Shown here: positions 18,145 to 26,590 of the stretch, piece after piece
Numbering within the stretch: the stretch's first letter is position 1
Layout of the letters: the number at the start of each line of letters is the position of its first letter
Assembly: GCF_900182985.1 (NCBI RefSeq)
Contig: NZ_FXUY01000001.1
Location: 4,227,501-4,291,500 of the forward strand
Length of the DNA: 64,000 bases
Direction: 5' to 3'
Origin: Pseudomonas helmanticensis
GTDB taxonomy: Bacteria; Pseudomonadota; Gammaproteobacteria; Pseudomonadales; Pseudomonadaceae
The notes under the pieces: model-generated
Told to the model about the DNA's origin: nothing
What the model saw: the letters and a program-made list of their open reading frames with translations, nothing else
Databases searched by the model: none
Made by a program: the position numbers and the translations under genes

Positions 18145-18576
18145 ATGGCTATCGTGAAGAAAGCATCCGCACATTGGGCAGGCGATCTGAAAACCGGCAT
18201 CGGCTCGATCTCCACCGAAACCGGTGTCCTCAGAGAAGCACCCTACGGCTTCAAAGCCCGCTTCGAAGGCGGCAAGGGCACCAACCCGGAAGAACTGATC
18301 GGCGCGGCGCATGCCGGCTGTTTCTCCATGGCGTTTTCGATGATTCTGGGCGATGCGGGGCTCAAGGCCGACAGCATTGATACCCAGGCTGAAGTCACGC
18401 TTGACCAGGTTGACGGCGGCTTCGCGATTACCGCAGTGAAGCTGATCCTCAAGGCGAAAATCCCTGGGGCGACTCAGGCGCAGTTTGAAGAGTTGAGCAA
18501 CAAGGCCAAGGAAGGATGCCCGGTGTCGAAGGTGCTGAATGCGAAGATTACGCTTGAGGCTTCGCTGGCCAGTTGA
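18145..18576 (+). CDS. osmC: OsmC peroxiredoxin-like organic hydroperoxide reductase
   Basis: A 143-residue OsmC. Glu49-Glu50 in NPEELIGAAHAGC, Cys59 and Cys125 (EGCPVSKVL) form the thiol peroxidase active site that reduces organic hydroperoxides with lipoyl or other thiols. The opening MAIVKKASAHWAGDLKTG is typical of osmotically inducible OsmC rather than Ohr. GAGGAGG lies well placed before ATG 18145. An AlgU-type promoter is upstream, consistent with envelope and osmotic stress induction. An inverted repeat follows the stop. Confidence 0.95.
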   Translation: MAIVKKASAHWAGDLKTGIGSISTETGVLREAPYGFKARFEGGKGTNPEELIGAAHAGCFSMAFSMILGDAGLKADSIDTQAEVTLDQVDGGFAITAVKLILKAKIPGATQAQFEELSNKAKEGCPVSKVLNAKITLEASLAS

Positions 18577-18597
18577 TTCGACGCTGAGCGGTCTGAC

Positions 18598-18696
18598 GCT
18601 ATCGCGAGCAGGCTCACTCCTACAATTGATCTCCAGCGGTCACAATTTTTGTGAACAACGAAGATCCCCTTTAGGAGTGAGCCTGCTCGCGATAGC
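18598..18696. repeat. Palindromic repeat (CGCGAGCAGGCTCACTCCTAC family)
   Basis: Arms at 18598-18624 (GCTATCGCGAGCAGGCTCAC then TCCTACA) and 18672-18696 are inverted copies. A second element of the same family is at 21123-21190. It lies between osmC and DUF1161 copy 2. Confidence 0.9.
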
Positions 18697-18835
18697 CATC
18701 TGCAGATCGCCCAAGGTTTGAAACCTTCAGCACAACTTGTGAGCGAAGTCAGAACCCTCGCTGTAAAAATATGGTCGAATAAGTGACAGCAGCTTCAGCG
18801 CACGCCCGTGCGCGCTGCCTCAGGGAGCTTCACTC

Positions 18836-19075
18836 ATGAAACGTATTGGCTTGGCGATCCTCTGCAGTGCACTGGCCACCTCGGTTATGGCGGCACCCAA
18901 AGACTGCGAAGAACTGAAAAAAGAAATCGAGATCAAGATCCAGGCCAACGCCGTGCCGTCCTACACGCTGGAAATCGTCAGCAAGGAAGAGGCCGACAAG
19001 CACGACGTGGCGATGGTAGTGGGCACCTGCGAATACGGCACTAAAGCGATCATCTATCAAAAGAACGACAGCTGA
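18836..19075 (+). CDS. DUF1161 exported small protein, copy 2
   Basis: A 79-residue paralogue of the gene at 16419, with signal peptide MKRIGLAILCSALATSVMA. The mature part has CEELKKEIEIKIQANAV, YTLEIV, VGTCEYGTKAIIY and the same two cysteines. It is longer by an insertion with EEADKHDVA between the two halves. AGGGAG precedes ATG 18836. It converges on a lipoprotein gene with only 6 bp between stop codons and no terminator between them. Periplasmic; function unknown. Confidence 0.88.
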   Translation: MKRIGLAILCSALATSVMAAPKDCEELKKEIEIKIQANAVPSYTLEIVSKEEADKHDVAMVVGTCEYGTKAIIYQKNDS

Positions 19076-19081
19076 GCCATC

Positions 19082-19501
19082 TCAGTTGATGCAGTTGTAG
19101 TCATGATCCTCGGCGACGATTTCACGCTTGCCGTTGTACAGCCGGGCACTCGGGGTGAACGCCAGCGAACGCCCTTCCAGCACATAACGCTGCCCCGCCT
19201 CGAAATGGTCGTAGCGAATGTACAGGTAGCACAGGCGCTCTACCGGCCCGGTCATCAAACTGCCGCCACCGCCAAACACCTCAAAATCGAAGCGCACCCG
19301 CAACTCATGACTGCCGGGGGTGACCTGAAAGTAGCGCCCGTCATTCAGTCGTTGATTGTCGAGGCGCTCAGCCATCAGTAATTTGCCGCCGGGTGTCGGT
19401 GTCGCAAAGTCGACCCAGGCCATTTGCGGATCGACCGGGGGCAGCGGCGTCTGACAACCCGCTACAAGACTGGCAACGAGCAACAACAGCAACTTGCGCA
19501 T
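19082..19501 (-). CDS. Small lipoprotein, paralogue of the next gene
   Basis: A 139-residue protein with lipoprotein signal (MRKLLLLLVASLVAGC, lipobox VAGC). The mature domain shares with the neighbour at 19542-19964 the pattern RYFQVTPGSHELRVRF, DHFEAGQRYVLEG and ARLYNGKREIV. The PGSHEL segment recalls the beta-rich repeat of PEGA-like domains, but I do not recognise the family. Start 19501 is the one that gives a lipobox. Probably outer-membrane anchored; the two genes form a tandem duplication 40 bp apart. Confidence 0.78.
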   Translation of the reverse strand: MRKLLLLLVASLVAGCQTPLPPVDPQMAWVDFATPTPGGKLLMAERLDNQRLNDGRYFQVTPGSHELRVRFDFEVFGGGGSLMTGPVERLCYLYIRYDHFEAGQRYVLEGRSLAFTPSARLYNGKREIVAEDHDYNCIN

Positions 19502-19541
19502 GATGAATATCCACAGATCCGGATACTCAGCATAGCGCCGA

Positions 19542-19964
19542 TCAAGTGCGCTGACAGCCTGCCGGCGTGCCCTGACCGACCACTTTGCGCTGCTCGTCAT
19601 AAAGCTTGGCCCACGGTCGGAAACCGATACTGCCAGCCTGCAATTGATAACGCTGGCCGGCATTGAAGTCCTTGAATTTCACACTCAACTGGCAATCGCG
19701 CCACAGCGGCTCGGCATCGGGACCGATGTTGGTCGCCTCGACGGGAAATTGATAACGAACCTTCAGCTCATGGCTGCCGGGCTGCACTTCGAAGTAGCGT
19801 TTATCGCTGGTCACCTGGGTATCGACTTGCAGCGCTTGCAGCGCCGTGTCCTGTTGCCGTGCATCGAGATCGATCCAGGCTTGCGAAGGGTCAGGATCGG
19901 GGATTCCGAAATTGGCACAACCGGCCAGTGTCAGCAGGCCCCCTGTCAGCATCAACGTGCGCAT
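19542..19964 (-). CDS. Small lipoprotein, first of a tandem pair
   Basis: A 140-residue protein with signal peptide and lipobox (MRTLMLTGGLLTLAGC). The mature part has RYFEVQPGSHELKVRYQF, KDFNAGQRYQL and KLYDEQRKVVGQG, aligning along its length with the downstream paralogue. GGAGCACCGCT lies before the ATG at 19964. The region to the aminopeptidase start at 20023 is a short divergent promoter. No function is known to me; duplication and lipidation suggest a structural or binding role at the outer membrane. Confidence 0.8.
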   Translation of the reverse strand: MRTLMLTGGLLTLAGCANFGIPDPDPSQAWIDLDARQQDTALQALQVDTQVTSDKRYFEVQPGSHELKVRYQFPVEATNIGPDAEPLWRDCQLSVKFKDFNAGQRYQLQAGSIGFRPWAKLYDEQRKVVGQGTPAGCQRT

Positions 19965-20022
19965 AGCGGTGCTCCTTTAGGCGAGATAGTCTTGCGAAAA
20001 GACTCTCCGGGGATTTCTTATT

Positions 20023-21105
20023 TTGATCAGGCCGTTTCCAAGCCTTGGGTTACTTGATCGCGTTTTTCGGGTTTTGTTTCCGGGTGTGATGTTTTTGTTG
20101 CTCAACGGTTGCGTCAGCGTGAGCTATTACAGCCAGTTGGCCAGCGGTCAGCTGCAATTGCTGCGCGCGCGTGAGCCGGTGGAAAAAGTCATCGCCGACC
20201 CACACCGCGATGCGAAATTGCGCGCGCACCTGGCTCAGTCACAAAAGGCCCGTGCGTTCGCCAGCGAGCAACTGCACTTGCCGGATAACCAGAGCTATCG
20301 CCTGTACGCCGACATTGGCCGGCCGTTCGTGGTGTGGAACGTGTTCGCCACCGCAGAATTTTCCCTGACGCCGCAAAACCATTGCTTCCCGATTGCCGGT
20401 TGCGTGGCCTATCGGGGTTACTACAGCCAGAGCGCGGCGCGCGGTGAAGCGGCGATCCAGCGCTTGCAAGGCATGGACGTGTCGATTGGCGGTGTCGAAG
20501 CCTATTCGACGCTGGGCTGGTTCAACGACCCGATCCTCAACTCGATGCTGGGCTGGGGCGATGAACGCCTGGCCACGCTGATCTTTCACGAACTGGCGCA
20601 TCAGCGTTTTTATGTGAAGGACGACACCGAATTCAACGAATCCTTTGCCACGTTTGTCGAGCAGGAAGGCACGCGGCAGTGGCAAGCATTTCGTGGGTTG
20701 CCGGCGGACACCGACGCGCGATTGCAGCAGCGTGATCAGTTCATCGAATTGGTCCTCGCTACCCGATCACGGTTGGAGAAGTTGTATGCCCAACCTTTGC
20801 CGGCAGAGCAAATGCGCGAGCGCAAAGCGGCCGAGTTCGAGCAGTTCCGCCGGGATTATCGGCTGATGAGGGACAGCCAGTGGGCCGGGGACATGCGTTA
20901 TGACGCTTGGGTGAATACGCCGTTGAACAATGCGCGGTTGCTGCCGTTTGGGCTGTATGACCAGTGGGTGCCGGCGTTTGCGGCGTTGTTTAAAAAGGTC
21001 GGGGGGGATTGGCTGAGGTTTTACGCTGAGGTTGAGCGGTTGGGTGGGTTGCCGGCGGCTGAGCGCAAGGCGGCACTAAGAGCGTTGGCAGATCCGGAAG
21101 GCTGA
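20023..21105 (+). CDS. Predicted aminopeptidase (COG4324-like) with HELAH motif
   Basis: About 360 residues. A hydrophobic stretch ending in FLLLNGC looks like a lipoprotein signal; then come YYSQLASGQLQLL, the zinc-peptidase motif FHELAHQRFY (His189, Glu190, His193) and FNESFATFVEQEG, whose Glu would be the third ligand. This is the pattern of the conserved family annotated as predicted aminopeptidase. The start is uncertain: TTG 20023 is the furthest upstream and gives a full signal peptide, while ATG 20089 would leave too short a leader. No nearby gene suggests a substrate. Confidence 0.78.
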   Translation: MIRPFPSLGLLDRVFRVLFPGVMFLLLNGCVSVSYYSQLASGQLQLLRAREPVEKVIADPHRDAKLRAHLAQSQKARAFASEQLHLPDNQSYRLYADIGRPFVVWNVFATAEFSLTPQNHCFPIAGCVAYRGYYSQSAARGEAAIQRLQGMDVSIGGVEAYSTLGWFNDPILNSMLGWGDERLATLIFHELAHQRFYVKDDTEFNESFATFVEQEGTRQWQAFRGLPADTDARLQQRDQFIELVLATRSRLEKLYAQPLPAEQMRERKAAEFEQFRRDYRLMRDSQWAGDMRYDAWVNTPLNNARLLPFGLYDQWVPAFAALFKKVGGDWLRFYAEVERLGGLPAAERKAALRALADPEG

Positions 21106-21122
21106 GGTGGCTGAAAGGGCGT

Positions 21123-21190
21123 CATCGCGAGCAGGCTCACTCCTACAGGGGAATGCGTTCCAAATGTAGGAGTGAGCCTGCTCGCGATAG
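21123..21190. repeat. Palindromic repeat (CGCGAGCAGGCTCACTCCTAC family), second copy
   Basis: Arms at 21123-21147 and 21165-21190 are inverted copies with a 17-bp spacer, closely matching the 18598-18696 element. It separates the convergent aminopeptidase and HAD phosphatase genes. Confidence 0.9.
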
Positions 21191-21198
21191 CAATCTGA

Positions 21199-21849
21199 TC
21201 AGCGCCGCAGAAACGCCTGATGCAACTCTTCCAGTGTTTCAAAGTGATAAGCCGGCGCCTCGGCATTCAACTCTTCAAAACTGCCAAACCCATACCCCAC
21301 CGCCGCCGCATCCAACCCATTGCTGCGCGCACCGATCAGGTCATGCTTGCGGTCGCCGATCATCAGCGTGTTCGCCGGATCCAGCCCTTCTTCTTTCATC
21401 AGATGCGCAATCAACTCGACCTTGTTGGTCCGCGTGCCATCCAGTTCGCTGCCGTAAATCACTTTGAAGTGCCGGGCGAAATCAAAATGCCGGGCAATCT
21501 CGCGGGCAAATTCCCACGGTTTCGACGTGGCGATATACAGCTGCCGGCCTTGGCCACTGAGGGTTTCCAACAACGGCGTGACGCCATCAAACACGCGGTT
21601 TTCATACAGGCCAGTGACCTTGAAACGCTCGCGATAGAAATTCACCGCCTGCCACGCTTTCGCCTCGTCAAATTCATAAAACTGCATGAACGCCTGCAAC
21701 AGCGGCGGGCCAATGAAGTGTTCGAGTTTGCTCAGATCCGGCTCATCGATGCCGAGCTTGGCGAGGGCGAACTGGATGGAGCGGGTGATGCCCTCACGCG
21801 GGTCGGTGAGGGTGCCATCGAGGTCAAACAATACGGTTTGGTAATGCAT
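21199..21849 (-). CDS. HAD-superfamily hydrolase, phosphoglycolate phosphatase-like
   Basis: A 216-residue HAD phosphatase. FDLDGTLTDP carries the nucleophile and acid/base Asp pair, IATSK is motif II, the Lys of KVELIAH region motif III, and MIGDRKHDLIGAR motif IV. The helical cap between residues about 15 and 85 makes it a C1-cap Gph-like enzyme; 5'-nucleotidase or phosphoglycolate activity is typical, substrate unproven. AGGAA precedes the ATG at 21849. It is 29 bp downstream of the gamma carbonic anhydrase gene and probably co-transcribed. Confidence 0.88.
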   Translation of the reverse strand: MHYQTVLFDLDGTLTDPREGITRSIQFALAKLGIDEPDLSKLEHFIGPPLLQAFMQFYEFDEAKAWQAVNFYRERFKVTGLYENRVFDGVTPLLETLSGQGRQLYIATSKPWEFAREIARHFDFARHFKVIYGSELDGTRTNKVELIAHLMKEEGLDPANTLMIGDRKHDLIGARSNGLDAAAVGYGFGSFEELNAEAPAYHFETLEELHQAFLRR

Positions 21850-21878
21850 GGAAATTCCTGGGTAGGCGCAAATTCGAT

Positions 21879-22424
21879 TCAGAGTGTGTCGTAGCCTTCG
21901 GCGAGATGCAGGTTCTTGAGCTTTACGTAATTGGCGGCGCTGTAGGTGAAGAAGGCTTTTTCCTTGTCGGAGAGCGGACGCACCTGCTTCACCGGACTGC
22001 CGACATAAAGGAAGCCACTTGCAAGGCGCTTGCCCGGCGGCACCAGGCTGCCGGCGCCAATGATCACGTCGTCTTCAACCACCGCGCCGTCCATGACGAT
22101 GCTGCCCATGCCGATCAATACGCGGCTGCCGACGCTGCAGCCATGCAGCATGACTTTGTGGGCGATGGTCACGTCATCGCCGATCAGCAGCGGGAAGCCG
22201 TCGGGGTTGAACGGGCCGGCGTGGGTGATGTGCAACACGCAGCCGTCCTGCACGCTGGTGCGCGCACCGATGCGGATGCGGTGCATGTCGCCGCGGATCA
22301 CGGTCAGCGGCCATACGGAGCTGTCTGCGCCGATTTCGACGTCGCCGATCACCACCGCCGAGCCGTCGACAAACGCGCCTTTGCTCAAGCGCGGGGTGTG
22401 ATTCTGGTACTTGCGAACGGACAC
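21879..22424 (-). CDS. Gamma-class carbonic anhydrase family protein
   Basis: A 181-residue left-handed beta-helix protein with hexapeptide repeats (GSAVVIGDVEIGADSSVWPLTVIRG, read in pieces). Candidate zinc ligands are His in GDMHRIRIG, HITHAG and AHKVMLHGC, as in the YrdA/Cam group. Activity of such proteins varies; some bind metal without hydration activity. The start is GTG 22424 (VSVRKYQNH read as MSVRKYQNH), with GAGAGAG upstream; the open frame continues upstream without a site. Divergent from prlC over 88 bp. Confidence 0.9.
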   Translation of the reverse strand: MSVRKYQNHTPRLSKGAFVDGSAVVIGDVEIGADSSVWPLTVIRGDMHRIRIGARTSVQDGCVLHITHAGPFNPDGFPLLIGDDVTIAHKVMLHGCSVGSRVLIGMGSIVMDGAVVEDDVIIGAGSLVPPGKRLASGFLYVGSPVKQVRPLSDKEKAFFTYSAANYVKLKNLHLAEGYDTL

Positions 22425-22512
22425 GATAATTTCTCTCTCTGTCGCCGATAGCTGCGGTGAATGCCGATTGTAATTAAGATGGTTGCATGTTTCCCCAGCC
22501 AAGGTGCCAACC

Positions 22513-24564
22513 GTGAGCGTGAACAACCCTCTGCTGCAGTCCTATGACCTGCCACCGTTCTCCACGATCCGTGCCGAACATGTCCTGCCCGCCATCGAAA
22601 CGATCCTGGCCGACAACCGCGCCGCCATTGCCGAAATCCTCAAGACTCAGGTCGAGAACCCTACCTGGGCCGGCCTGGTGCTGGCGATGGACGAACTCAA
22701 TGATCGCCTCGGCGCTGCCTGGAGCCCGGTCAGCCACCTTAATGCCGTGTGCAACAGCGCCGAACTGCGTGAAGCCTACGAGTCGTGCCTGCCAGCCCTG
22801 AGCGCCTATTCCACCGAGATGGGCCAGAACCGCGAGCTGTTCCAGGCTTATGAAGCACTGGCCAACAGCCCGCAAGCCGGCGGTTTCGACGTGGCGCAGA
22901 AGACTATTCTGGAACACGCCCTGCGTGACTTCCGTCTGTCGGGTATCGACCTGCCGGAAGCCGAACAGAAACGTTATGCCGAAGTGCAGAGCAAACTGTC
23001 CGAGCTGGGCAGCCGCTTCTCCAATCAATTGCTCGATGCCACTCAGGCGTGGACCAAGCACGTCACCGACGAAGCCGCACTCGCCGGCCTGACCGATTCG
23101 GCCAAGGCGCAAATGGCTGCCGCCGCACAGGCCAAAGGCCTCGACGGCTGGCTGATCACCCTGGAATTCCCGAGCTACTACGCGGTGATGACCTACGCGC
23201 AGGATCGTGCGCTGCGTGAAGAAGTCTACGCCGCCTACTGCACCCGCGCCTCGGACCAAGGACCGAACGCCGGCCAGAACGACAACGGCCCGGTGATGGA
23301 AGATATCCTCGACCTGCGTCAGGAACTGGCCAAGCTGCTCGGTTTCAGCAGCTTCTCCGAGCTGAGCCTGGCGACCAAAATGGCCGACTCCAGCGATCAG
23401 GTGCTGAGCTTCCTGCGCGATCTGGCCAAGCGCAGCAAGCCGTTCGCCGCGCAGGATTTACAACAGCTGCGCGCCTACGCCGCCGAACAGGGCTGCGCCG
23501 ACCTGCAAAGCTGGGACAGCGGTTTCTACGGCGAGAAGCTGCGTGAACAACGCTACAGCGTCGCTCAGGAAACCCTGCGCGCCTACTTCCCCATCGACAA
23601 AGTGCTGGGCGGTCTGTTTGCCATCGTTCAGCGCCTGTACGGCATCGAAATCGCCGAGCAGAAAGGCTTCGACACCTGGCACCCGGACGTGCGCCTATTC
23701 GAAATCAAGGAAAACGGCCAGCACGTCGGCCGCTTCTTCTTCGATCTCTATGCCCGCGCCAACAAGCGTGGCGGTGCCTGGATGGACGGCGCCCGCGATC
23801 GTCGTCGCACCATCGACGGCGTGCTGCAAAGCCCAGTCGCCAATCTGGTGTGCAACTTCACCCCGGCCGACAGCGGCAAACCTGCGCTGCTGACCCACGA
23901 TGAAGTGACCACGCTGTTCCACGAATTCGGTCATGGCCTGCATCACCTGCTGACCCGCGTTGATCACGCCGGTGTTTCCGGCATTAACGGCGTGGCGTGG
24001 GACGCGGTCGAGCTGCCGAGTCAGTTCATGGAAAACTGGTGCTGGGAGCCGGAAGGCCTCGCGCTGATTTCCGGACACTACGAAAGCGGCGAGCCACTGC
24101 CACAGGACCTGCTGGAAAAAATGCTCGCGGCGAAGAACTTCCAGTCCGGCCTGATGATGGTCCGTCAGCTGGAATTCTCGCTGTTCGACTTCGAACTGCA
24201 CGCCACCCACGGTGATGGCCGCAGTGTCGCGCAGGTGCTCGAAGGTGTGCGTGACGAGGTGTCGGTCATGCGTCCGCCGGTCTACAACCGCTTCCCGAAC
24301 AGCTTCGCGCACATCTTCGCCGGCGGTTACGCGGCGGGTTACTACAGCTACAAGTGGGCTGAAGTGTTGTCGGCCGATGCTTTCTCGAAATTCGAAGAGG
24401 ACGGCGTACTCAACGCAGAAACCGGTCGGGCCTTTCGCGAAGCGATTCTGGCGCGCGGCGGTTCGCAGGCACCGATGGTGCTGTTCGTCGACTTCCGTGG
24501 TCGTGAGCCATCGATTGACGCATTGTTGCGCCACAGCGGCCTGAGTGAGGACGCGGCAGCATGA
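22513..24564 (+). CDS. prlC: Oligopeptidase A (M3 metallopeptidase)
   Basis: A 683-residue cytoplasmic zinc oligopeptidase that degrades short peptides, including cleaved signal peptides. FHEFGHGLHHLL carries the HExxH site (His470, Glu471, His474), followed by the second M3 signature around VELPSQFMENW. Start is GTG 22513 (MSVNNPLLQSYDLPPF) with AAGG eight bases upstream. Its stop overlaps the yheV start (ATGA), so the two genes are coupled. Family length and both helical domains are complete. Confidence 0.95.
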   Translation: MSVNNPLLQSYDLPPFSTIRAEHVLPAIETILADNRAAIAEILKTQVENPTWAGLVLAMDELNDRLGAAWSPVSHLNAVCNSAELREAYESCLPALSAYSTEMGQNRELFQAYEALANSPQAGGFDVAQKTILEHALRDFRLSGIDLPEAEQKRYAEVQSKLSELGSRFSNQLLDATQAWTKHVTDEAALAGLTDSAKAQMAAAAQAKGLDGWLITLEFPSYYAVMTYAQDRALREEVYAAYCTRASDQGPNAGQNDNGPVMEDILDLRQELAKLLGFSSFSELSLATKMADSSDQVLSFLRDLAKRSKPFAAQDLQQLRAYAAEQGCADLQSWDSGFYGEKLREQRYSVAQETLRAYFPIDKVLGGLFAIVQRLYGIEIAEQKGFDTWHPDVRLFEIKENGQHVGRFFFDLYARANKRGGAWMDGARDRRRTIDGVLQSPVANLVCNFTPADSGKPALLTHDEVTTLFHEFGHGLHHLLTRVDHAGVSGINGVAWDAVELPSQFMENWCWEPEGLALISGHYESGEPLPQDLLEKMLAAKNFQSGLMMVRQLEFSLFDFELHATHGDGRSVAQVLEGVRDEVSVMRPPVYNRFPNSFAHIFAGGYAAGYYSYKWAEVLSADAFSKFEEDGVLNAETGRAFREAILARGGSQAPMVLFVDFRGREPSIDALLRHSGLSEDAAA

Positions 24565-24848
24565 GTGAGGGGCCTGTGATTACCAAAAAACGCTTTATCG
24601 CCGGGGCAGTCTGCCCGGCGTGCAGCGAGCCGGACAAGTTGATGATGTGGAACGAAGACCTCGTCCCGCATCGTGAGTGCGTGGCTTGCGGTTACTCCGA
24701 CACGCTCAACGAGCAAGGGCTTTCGGTACCGAAAGAGCTGGGCACGCGGGTTAATACCAGCGCTATCAGCAAAGCTGCGCCAGACAAGACCGTGCAAGCG
24801 GTGCAGTTCTTTCCGAATCCGAAGCTGAAGAAGAAGACTGAAGACTGA
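24561..24848 (+). CDS. yheV: YheV-family zinc-ribbon protein
   Basis: A 95-residue protein with two CxxC pairs (AVCPACSEPDKL and RECVACGYSD) spaced as a zinc ribbon, plus a basic C-terminus ending in KLKKKTED. It overlaps prlC by four bases, the same pairing found in many gamma-proteobacteria. Function is not established; nucleic acid or protein binding is a guess from the fold. It converges on the phosphatase gene, with a GC-rich hairpin between. Confidence 0.88.
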   Translation: MSEGPVITKKRFIAGAVCPACSEPDKLMMWNEDLVPHRECVACGYSDTLNEQGLSVPKELGTRVNTSAISKAAPDKTVQAVQFFPNPKLKKKTED

Positions 24849-24861
24849 GCCGCGACATGAC

Positions 24862-24891
24862 CTCCCACAGCGCAATGCCGTGGGAGGTAGT
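24862..24891. other. Hairpin between convergent yheV and phosphatase genes
   Basis: CCTCCCAC and GTGGGAGG pair across a loop of about 11 bases. No T-run follows on either strand, so it is only a possible bidirectional stop or RNA-stabilising structure. Confidence 0.4.
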
Positions 24892-24893
24892 CT

Positions 24894-25538
24894 TCACTTC
24901 AGATTGACTGACTGAAACCAGCTCTTCATCGAGCAAGTAGCGAACGCGCTGGTGCTGCAATCACCATTGGCCAGCGCCGTGCGCAACTTGTCGGCATCAG
25001 CCTGCATCACGTAGCGCACGCTGTCGCGAAAGTGGCCGCTTTCACCAAAACCGCCCTGGGTCATTTCGCTCAAGGCATCCTCTTTGCTCCAGCCCTGCAC
25101 CACCACCCGATACATCGCCGCCATCAGGCCGGTGCGGTCAGAGCCGTGTTTGCAATGCATCAGCACCGGGCCATTGGCTTCGGCGGCCTGAATGGCGCGC
25201 AACGTCTTCAGCACATCGGCGTCGTCGACGTGGTTGGTGCGATACGGCAGTTGCACTTGATTGATGCCTGGCTCGGCCAGCCAGCTGCTGTCGGCTTCCG
25301 GCAGGAAGTTGATCACCGTGGCGACTTTGAGATTTTTCAGCAACGGGACTGCGCCGCCATCCGGCAACGCGCTGCGGTAGAGCGTTGGCGACATCTGGAA
25401 CAGGTTGTATTGCACCTCGACCGGCTGCGCCCATTCAGTCAGGCGAACAGCCGTTGCCGACGCGGCGTGGGCCGGCATCCACAGCAACAGCACTACAAGC
25501 GATAAACACAAAGCAGAGAACAAACGCACTCGGGACAT
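24894..25538 (-). CDS. Exported dual-specificity/tyrosine phosphatase, TpbA-like
   Basis: A 214-residue protein with signal peptide (MSRVRLFSALCLSLVVLLLWMPAHA) and the cysteine phosphatase loop MHCKHGSDRTG (Cys129, Arg135). An upstream Asp, in YRTNHVDDADV, could be the general acid. Size, export signal and loop resemble TpbA of P. aeruginosa, a periplasmic phosphatase that lowers c-di-GMP by acting on TpbB. No TpbB-like gene is in this window, so equivalence is not shown. It is convergent with yheV and divergent from the dehydrogenase operon. Confidence 0.82.
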   Translation of the reverse strand: MSRVRLFSALCLSLVVLLLWMPAHAASATAVRLTEWAQPVEVQYNLFQMSPTLYRSALPDGGAVPLLKNLKVATVINFLPEADSSWLAEPGINQVQLPYRTNHVDDADVLKTLRAIQAAEANGPVLMHCKHGSDRTGLMAAMYRVVVQGWSKEDALSEMTQGGFGESGHFRDSVRYVMQADADKLRTALANGDCSTSAFATCSMKSWFQSVNLK

Positions 25539-25841
25539 GCTGGGTGACCGTGTCGGGATTCATCGATGAAAGGAGCCACAGCTTCGATGTTGGGCGGTCA
25601 AAGCCCCGTGAGCCATTTGTAAAAGAATCGTGAATCAGCGCTGTTTCATCGGGTTCAGCCAATAAAAACCGCTCTTTTTTCGACTGAATCGGTTCACCCG
25701 GAAGCTTAGCCTGCTACCATTTGTCACACGATGTTGCAGACGCGTCCCCCTTTTCCGGGTCATCCCGGCCACGTCGCGACGAAAAAATCCTCGAGCCGTT
25801 CGCAGAAACGGCTACCCCTGATGCCTGATGAGGTGCACCCC

Positions 25842-26588
25842 ATGTCTGATGAAAGTCGAGACAACCCGCGGCGTGATTTTTTGCGCAAATCCCTGACCCT
25901 GATCCCCGTCGTCACCCTGGCCGGCACCGGTCTGGGCAGCAGCGTCCTGCAAGCCGCGCCTGAAGCAGCGCCGGCAGCACCCGCGCCGCAGCCGGTTCGA
26001 GCGGATGCTGGCGTTTATCAGCCGAGCTACTTCACCGCCGAAGAATGGGCGTTCATCAATGCCGCCGTCGCGCAATTGATCCCCAACGATGCTCAAGGCC
26101 CGGGCGCGCTCGAAGCCGGCGTGCCGGAATACATCGACCGGCAGATGAACACGCCGTACGCCGCGGGTGCCCTGTGGTACATGCAAGGCCCGTTCAACGC
26201 CGACGCTGCTCCTGAAATGGGCTGGCAGAGCAAACTGGTGCCCAAAGAGATCTATCGCCTCGGCATCGCTGCCACGGATCAGTGGGCAAAATCCCTCAAC
26301 GGTAAAGTATTTGCTGAGCAAGACAGCGCTACCCGAGAAGATTTGCTCAAGCAACTCGAAGCTGGAAAACCGCAGTTCGAAGCGGTTCCGGCGAAGATGT
26401 TCTTCAATCTGCTGCTGCAAAACACCAAGGAAGGGTTCTTCTGCGACCCGATCCACGGCGGCAACAAAGGCATGGTCGGCTGGACCATGATCGGCTTCCC
26501 CGGCGCCCGCGCCGATTTCATGGATTGGGTGGAACGCAACGAGCAATACCCCTTCCCGGCAGTTTCGATTCGCGGCGAGAGGGCGTAA
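25842..26588 (+). CDS. Gluconate 2-dehydrogenase subunit 3 (gamma) family protein
   Basis: A 248-residue protein with a twin-arginine signal (NPRRDFLRKSLTLIPVVTLAG) and the subunit-3 domain (YFTAEEWAFINAAVAQLIP, GVPEYIDRQM, EGFFCDPIHGGNKGMVGW). This small subunit is needed for export and assembly of the flavoprotein, which lacks its own signal and probably travels with it through Tat. ATG 25842 has GAGGTG well placed upstream; the frame opens earlier without a site. It starts a three-gene operon, with 2 bp to the flavoprotein. Confidence 0.9.
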   Translation: MSDESRDNPRRDFLRKSLTLIPVVTLAGTGLGSSVLQAAPEAAPAAPAPQPVRADAGVYQPSYFTAEEWAFINAAVAQLIPNDAQGPGALEAGVPEYIDRQMNTPYAAGALWYMQGPFNADAAPEMGWQSKLVPKEIYRLGIAATDQWAKSLNGKVFAEQDSATREDLLKQLEAGKPQFEAVPAKMFFNLLLQNTKEGFFCDPIHGGNKGMVGWTMIGFPGARADFMDWVERNEQYPFPAVSIRGERA

Positions 26589-26590
26589 GC

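Noticed and set aside
24862..24891. Hairpin CCTCCCAC/GTGGGAGG as an intrinsic terminator
   Set aside because: No T-run follows on either strand, so it is listed only as a hairpin.
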